Shown piece by piece: positions 60,147 to 64,000 of a stretch of 64,000 bases of DNA. Position numbers and translations under genes: made by a program. Source of the DNA: CAITWD01 sp963842065 (lineage in GTDB: Bacteria; Actinomycetota; Thermoleophilia; Miltoncostaeales; Miltoncostaeaceae); the NCBI GenBank assembly GCA_963842065.1, contig CAWJEW010000006.1, positions 248,001 through 312,000 on the forward strand, in the 5' to 3' direction. The first letter of the stretch is position 1. Each line of letters starts with the position of its first letter. Under the pieces are notes generated by a model. It worked only from the letters and a program-made list of their open reading frames with translations, did not search any database and was not told where the DNA came from.

Positions 60147-60664
60147 CGCCGACCGTCTGCCAGGACATCCTCCGGTGCGCCGTCGCGCCACATGATCAGG
60201 GCGTCCTCGTTGTTGTCGGTGTAGTAGCTCGGTCGAATGCCGTGGTCGACAAACCCCAGCTGCCGGTACAGCGCGATCGCGCCGGCGTTGGACACCCGGA
60301 CCTCGAGCGTGAAGCCGAGGTTGGGCAGTTCCCGCGCCCGGTCCAGGACCTCGAGCAGCATCATGCGCCCGAAGCCGCGCCGCCAGTGGTCCGGCCGGAC
60401 GGCCACATTAAGCACGTGCCACACGTCGGCGTACCGGGAGGACAACACGAACCCGACGACCTCGTTGCCGACGACGCACACGACATCGACGGTGCCGGAT
60501 TTGCCCAGCTCGGCGTGCAGCATGTGGCGCGGCCACGGGATCGCCGACACCGCGCAGTCGATCGCGTGCACCTGCACGACGTCGGTCATGCGCATCGGCC
60601 GGATGCGTGGACGGTGCTCGGGGGCGAGCTTGCGGCGACCACCGGGGGTACCGACCTTGGCCAT
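60143..60664 (-). CDS. rimI: Ribosomal protein S18-alanine N-acetyltransferase RimI
   Basis: 173 residues. GNAT enzyme with RPMRMTDVVQVHAID, the acetyl-CoA loop VRPDHWRRGFGRMMLLE (about 97-113), and EVRVSNAGAIALYRQLGF, the usual RimI end. The first ~22 residues are basic and extra. Lies between tsaB and tsaD with 1-nt and 4-nt overlaps, the standard order. Confidence 0.93.
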   Translation of the reverse strand: MAKVGTPGGRRKLAPEHRPRIRPMRMTDVVQVHAIDCAVSAIPWPRHMLHAELGKSGTVDVVCVVGNEVVGFVLSSRYADVWHVLNVAVRPDHWRRGFGRMMLLEVLDRARELPNLGFTLEVRVSNAGAIALYRQLGFVDHGIRPSYYTDNNEDALIMWRDGAPEDVLADGRR

Positions 60665-61371
60665 CAGACGCCGGCCCTCGCGGCACGCAACCGATTCACC
60701 TCAGCGTCGGGCAACCGCGCATACACCGGAACCGCTGCTCGCCCGGCGCCCGCGTCGACGCGTACCACGAGCGCGGCGGCGCGCAGGCGATGGGCCGAGG
60801 AACGCTCCGGCGGGATTCGGACGCCCGCCGCGTCCAGTTGGGACCGGCCCACGAGCGCGCCGGTGCCGGCGGCCACCACCACGACACCGGCCGCCAGAAC
60901 GGGCTCGAGTCGGTCCGCCAACGCCTGTGCCGGGACGGCCATCGGCGCGATCAGCTCGGCGAGCGATCCATCACTGGACACCTCGTACGCGGCGGCGAAC
61001 AGCTCACCGCGCCGCGCGTCGTGGGCGGGAACGACCACCGCACCCGGCCGGACGGTCTCGGCGATCCCGACGCCGAGGGCCTCGAGCGAGCTCGCGCCGA
61101 TGACCGGGCGTCCCAGGGCCTGGCCGAGCGCGTCTGCGGTGGCGAGGCCGATCCGCAGCCCGGTGAACCCGCCCGGCCCGACGCCCACGACGATTCGCTC
61201 GATGTCCTGGAGGCCCACCGCGGCGGCCGCCAATAGGTGATGGGTGCCTTCCAGCACACGCCGACCGGCGCCCGGATCGGGCCCGAGCCAGAGTTCGCCG
61301 ACGAGCCGCTCCCCGCGCGTGAGGGCGAGGCTAGGGCTCTGCGTGGATGTGTCGAGCGCGAAGGTCAGCAA
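60664..61371 (-). CDS. tsaB: tRNA t6A-forming complex subunit TsaB
   Basis: 235 residues. Partner of TsaD. N-terminal FALDTSTQSPSLALT and VGVGPGGFTGLRIGLATADALGQAL (about 63-87). Starts with TTG 61371 inside tsaE (41-nt overlap); no ATG or GTG in the same frame fits better. Sequence is the more divergent partner, as usual. Confidence 0.94.
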   Translation of the reverse strand: MLTFALDTSTQSPSLALTRGERLVGELWLGPDPGAGRRVLEGTHHLLAAAAVGLQDIERIVVGVGPGGFTGLRIGLATADALGQALGRPVIGASSLEALGVGIAETVRPGAVVVPAHDARRGELFAAAYEVSSDGSLAELIAPMAVPAQALADRLEPVLAAGVVVVAAGTGALVGRSQLDAAGVRIPPERSSAHRLRAAALVVRVDAGAGRAAVPVYARLPDAEVNRLRAARAGV

Positions 61372-61825
61372 CGATTTCGGCGAGGCGCTCCTGGGTGTCG
61401 GGGTCCTCGCTGGTCAACGCTACCAAGCGCCGATCGCCGCCACCGTGGCGCAGTTCCACGGCCACACGCGGCCGTCCGAGGTCGGCGCCGAGCTGCTCGG
61501 GCCATTCGATGACGGTCAGCGCATCCGACGCCCCGTCCAGCAGCAGGCCCAGCTCCTCGTCGTCGGCGCCGCGCAGACGGTACGCGTCAATGTGCAGCAG
61601 TGGGATCGGCCCGTCATACCGCTGGGCGAGCGCAAACGTGGGGCTGGTGATGTGCTCGGTGATCTGCAGGGCGCGTCCGATCGCGCGGGTGAGCGTGGTC
61701 TTGCCCGCCCCCAGGTCCCCACGCACGCTGACAAGATCCCCGGGCCCGAGAATCGGCGCGAGGGCCGTTCCGAGCCGAGCCGTCTCCTCGGCCGAGCCGG
61801 AGATCCATTCGACGGGCGCGCTCAC
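61331..61825 (-). CDS. tsaE: tRNA t6A-forming complex ATPase TsaE
   Basis: 164 residues, GTG directly after the stop of the glycosylase gene. P-loop RGDLGAGKTTLTRAIGRAL (about 36-54), SPTFALAQRY, HIDAYRL, and VIEWPEQ. Drives turnover of the TsaB-TsaD complex. Confidence 0.95.
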   Translation of the reverse strand: MSAPVEWISGSAEETARLGTALAPILGPGDLVSVRGDLGAGKTTLTRAIGRALQITEHITSPTFALAQRYDGPIPLLHIDAYRLRGADDEELGLLLDGASDALTVIEWPEQLGADLGRPRVAVELRHGGGDRRLVALTSEDPDTQERLAEIVADLRARHIHAEP

Positions 61826-62566
61826 CTAGAACAGGCCGAGCTGTTTGGCAGCGTCTGAGCCGGCGGGGTCGTCGACCGGATGGACTGGCGTCGCCAGCGG
61901 GGACGGCCCGGCAGCAGGCCCGCCGACGGCCGACGTGTGCGCCTCTGGACGCACGACCGGTGCCGATCCGTCAGCGTCGGCCTGGGCGATCAGCGCGGGG
62001 ATCCGGGCGAAGTCCTCCTCAAGGACGTTGCGCATCGCCGGCATGTAGAGGGCCGCCGCCGGGTGGTACAGCGGATACAACACTGTCGGGGTTCCTCCGA
62101 GGGTGATCCGGAGTTCGCAGCCGTGGACCCGGGAGATGCCGTCCGGACGCCCCGAGAGCAGTTTCGTGGCGAAGTTCCCGAGGCTGCAGATCAGCCGGGG
62201 CCGGATGATGGCGACCTGGCGGAACAGATGGTCCTCGCAGGCGGCGATCTCGGCCGGGAGCGGATCCCGGTTCTCGGGGGGCCGGCACTTGAGCACGTTC
62301 GCGACGAACACGTCCTGGCGGGTCAGCCCGATCCCCTCCAGCAGCGCGTCAAGCAGCTTGCCGGCCTGCCCGACAAACGGTACGCCAAGCCGGTCCTCGT
62401 GGTATCCCGGGGCCTCGCCGACGAACATTACTGCCGCGTTCGGATCGCCGCTGCCGGGCACGACCTGGGTGCGCGTGGCGTGCAGCGCGCAGCGCTCGCA
62501 GTTGACCACATGCGCGTTGTGGTAGGCCGTCAAGGCGGCAGCGCGGTCGGTCGCCGAAGGCTCCAT
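61826..62566 (-). CDS. Family 4 uracil-DNA glycosylase with C-terminal clamp-binding-like motif
   Basis: 246 residues from ATG 62566. Removes uracil from DNA and carries a 4Fe-4S cluster. Four Cys as expected: NCERC near the N-terminus, and C-15 residues-C in KCRPPENRDPLPAEIAAC. Motif A GEAPGYHEDRLGVPFVG (about 53-69), motif B HPAAALY. After a ~60-residue flexible tail the protein ends QLGLF, close to the bacterial beta-clamp-binding consensus QLSLF. Directly upstream of tsaE (no gap); upstream frame to 62983 lies in the panC leader and is rejected. Confidence 0.94.
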   Translation of the reverse strand: MEPSATDRAAALTAYHNAHVVNCERCALHATRTQVVPGSGDPNAAVMFVGEAPGYHEDRLGVPFVGQAGKLLDALLEGIGLTRQDVFVANVLKCRPPENRDPLPAEIAACEDHLFRQVAIIRPRLICSLGNFATKLLSGRPDGISRVHGCELRITLGGTPTVLYPLYHPAAALYMPAMRNVLEEDFARIPALIAQADADGSAPVVRPEAHTSAVGGPAAGPSPLATPVHPVDDPAGSDAAKQLGLF

Positions 62567-62613
62567 ACCGGTGCAGCGTAGTCGCTCATCCGGACGCGGG
62601 GCCGGCGCACCCC

Positions 62614-62643
62614 TTGCACGCGGCGAAACTCTGGGTCTAGACT
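62614..62643 (+). promoter_or_regulatory. Likely panC promoter
   Basis: TTGCAC (62614-62619) and TAGACT (62638-62643), 18 nt apart. It predicts a ~120-nt leader before ATG 62769. Confidence 0.4.
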
Positions 62644-62727
62644 CCGCGCACACCTCGACACCCGGCATCCGCGCCTGAATCGCGGAGTTGGAGTCACTCG
62701 AGCGTGTGCGGGAGATCCCCGTCCAAC
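62641..62727 (+). repeat. Inverted repeat and hairpin in the panC leader
   Basis: An exact 8-bp inverted repeat (62641-62648 with 62681-62688) overlaps the -10 region, and a second structure (62687-62692 with 62722-62727; inner CGGG/CCCG 62709-62721) follows in the leader. The first could be an operator. I could not match it to the pan RNA motif. Confidence 0.3.
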
Positions 62728-62768
62728 GGAGCACCGTCGCCTGCGCGCGGTGTGCCTTCATCGGTGAG

Positions 62769-63662
62769 ATGACGAACTCTTCTCCAGAGCAGTCTGCCGT
62801 CGCCGCCCCGGCCGCGGTCCTGAGGTCTGTGTCAGAGGTACGCCGCCATGTGCGTGAGATCCGCGCACATGGCGGCCAAGTGACGTTGGTGCCGACGATG
62901 GGCGCCCTGCACGACGGGCACTTGGCGCTGGTGCGCTCCAGCGCGGCCCGCGGCGAGCACGTCGTGGTGAGCATATTCGTCAACCCCGCCCAGTTCGCAC
63001 CACACGAGGACCTGGACCGCTACCCGCGCCAGGAGACGACCGACGTTGCCGTCGCCGCGGAAGCCGGTGCCCTGGCCGTGTTCGTCCCGCCCGTCGCTGA
63101 GGTCTACCCCGACGCGTTCGCGACGACGATTAGCCTCGACGGGCCGGCCCGCGGATTCGAGGGCGAGTTGCGCCCGACGCATTTCGCCGGGGTGGCCACC
63201 GTCGTGGCCAAGCTTTTGCTGATCGTCCATCCGGACCGTCTGGTGTTGGGCCAGAAGGACGCCCAACAGGTCGCCGTCGTGCGCAGGATGATGCGCGATC
63301 TCAACTTCGACGACATCGACCTCGTCGTGCACCCGATCGTCCGGGAAGACGACGGGTTGGCGATGAGCAGCCGCAACCGCTATCTGACCGCCGACGAACG
63401 CCGCGCGGCACGCGCGATGCCGGCCAGCCTCGCCGCGGCCCAGCGCGAGATCGATGCCGGCGAGACCGACGCGGCGCTGATCGCACACGCCGCGCGGCGA
63501 GTGCTCGACGACGCCGCGGGCGTTGTGCCCGACTACGCCGCCGTCGTCGACCCCGACACCTTCTCCCCGCTCACGCGGCTCGATCGCCCGGCGGTGCTCT
63601 GCGTCGCCGCGCGCGTCGGACCGACACACCTGCTCGACAACGCCGTCCTGATCCCCACCTAA
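62769..63662 (+). CDS. panC: Pantothenate synthetase
   Basis: 297 residues from ATG 62769. Joins pantoate and beta-alanine with ATP. PTMGALHDGHLALV (HIGH-like, about 42-55), SIFVNPAQFAPHEDLDRYPR, THFAGVATVVAKLL, GQKDAQQVAVVRRM and MSSRNRYL (KMSKS-like, about 203-210). The first ~25 residues are extra and disordered; a later start is possible. panD follows in the same direction after 19 nt. Confidence 0.95.
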   Translation: MTNSSPEQSAVAAPAAVLRSVSEVRRHVREIRAHGGQVTLVPTMGALHDGHLALVRSSAARGEHVVVSIFVNPAQFAPHEDLDRYPRQETTDVAVAAEAGALAVFVPPVAEVYPDAFATTISLDGPARGFEGELRPTHFAGVATVVAKLLLIVHPDRLVLGQKDAQQVAVVRRMMRDLNFDDIDLVVHPIVREDDGLAMSSRNRYLTADERRAARAMPASLAAAQREIDAGETDAALIAHAARRVLDDAAGVVPDYAAVVDPDTFSPLTRLDRPAVLCVAARVGPTHLLDNAVLIPT

Positions 63663-63681
63663 CCACGACCCGGAGGCACAG

Positions 63682-64000
63682 TGCCGCCCGTCACCCGCAC
63701 CATGCTCAAGAGCAAGATCCACCGCGCCACGGTCACCGACGCGGACTTGACCTACGTCGGCAGTATCACGGTCGACATCGATCTGCTCGAGGCCGCGGAC
63801 ATCCGTCCTTACGAGCACGTGCATATCGTGAACATCAACAACGGTGCGCGCTTCGAGACGTACGCGATTGAAGGCTCGCGCGGCTCCGGCGTCATCTGTC
63901 TCAACGGCGCGGCGGCCCGCCTGGCCCAGCCCGGCGACCTGGTGATCGTGTTGTCGTACGCCCAGTACACCGAGGCCGACACCCAGGGGTACGCGCCCGT
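63682..64000 (+). CDS. panD: Aspartate 1-decarboxylase, 3' end outside the window
   Basis: Makes beta-alanine for PanC. GTG 63682 has GGAGG (63673-63677) 4 nt upstream; the family Met (MLKSKIHRATVT) is codon 8 at 63703. The self-cleaving Gly-Ser pair is visible in YVGSITVD (pyruvoyl precursor), followed by VNINNGARFETYAIEG and GSGVICLNGAAARLAQPGDLVIVLSYA. About 106 codons are seen; the family is 115-140 long. Confidence 0.96.

Overview
The window is a very GC-rich, densely coded actinobacterial chromosome segment with no mobile elements, rRNA, tRNA or CRISPR that I could see. A deep-branching actinobacterium of the Thermoleophilia/Solirubrobacterales kind fits best (inference). The reasons are: the classic actinobacterial order pdxS-pdxT-yebC-ruvCAB-yajC-secDF-relA; an F420-dependent NADP reductase; a CysO-type sulfur carrier; a Rex repressor; a K+-independent H+-pyrophosphatase; frequent GTG/TTG starts; and many 1-13 nt gene overlaps.

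Region by region. 1-6.4 kb: S-adenosylhomocysteinase (3' end outside the window), a flavin monooxygenase, an SDR-like protein without the usual catalytic pair, and a minus-strand unit with a promoter, a SAM-I riboswitch and a terminator ahead of a threonine-synthase-like PLP enzyme and cysO. 6.5-11.5 kb: two zinc-ribbon proteins, one with a TTSTP-repeat stalk and a SPOR-like domain, then hydantoinase/oxoprolinase hyuA-hyuB. 11.5-25.7 kb, all minus strand: yajC, secDF (fused), a phasin-like protein, a four-gene block of unknown function, ABC1 kinase, recJ, relA/spoT and a LytR_C protein. 25.8-28.9 kb, plus strand: PAP2 membrane protein, GT4 glycosyltransferase and an acidic hypothetical protein, inserted into the conserved block. 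28.9-33.4 kb: ruvCAB, yebC, pdxTS. 33.4-40.2 kb: RpiR regulator, K+ channel, single-polypeptide methylmalonyl-CoA mutase with its MeaB chaperone, and a DHA2 exporter. 40.3-49 kb: small hypotheticals, thiL, ftsH, a small metallopeptidase, npdG, folD and a UvrD/PcrA helicase. 49-59 kb: cysE, GNAT, cysK, an adenosine-kinase-like PfkB, a Rrf2 regulator, hppA, mtnP, a DUF1844-like protein, a GCS2-type ligase and rex. 59-62.6 kb: the t6A/ribosomal-acetylation operon tsaE-tsaB-rimI-tsaD behind a family 4 uracil-DNA glycosylase. 62.6-64 kb: panC-panD, with panD cut by the window end.

A theme links distant genes. Sulfur and one-carbon metabolism is represented by ahcY, the SAM-riboswitch unit with cysO, cysE, cysK, a cysteine-free Rrf2 regulator, an adenosine-kinase-like enzyme (would remove adenosine made by AhcY), mtnP (removes methylthioadenosine), folD and a glutamate-cysteine-ligase-like enzyme.

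The two places most likely to hold undescribed biology are: (1) the SAM-riboswitch / threonine-synthase-like / CysO unit at 4.58-6.38 kb, which looks more like a sulfur-carrier-dependent sulfur amino-acid enzyme than plain threonine synthesis; and (2) the 19.39-21.96 kb block, where a membrane-anchored, tryptophan-motif-rich disordered protein and a small soluble protein share an unrecognised C-terminal domain. Several convergent gene ends are closed by perfect hairpins that contain the stop codon. All calls come from reading the sequence; no database search was possible.
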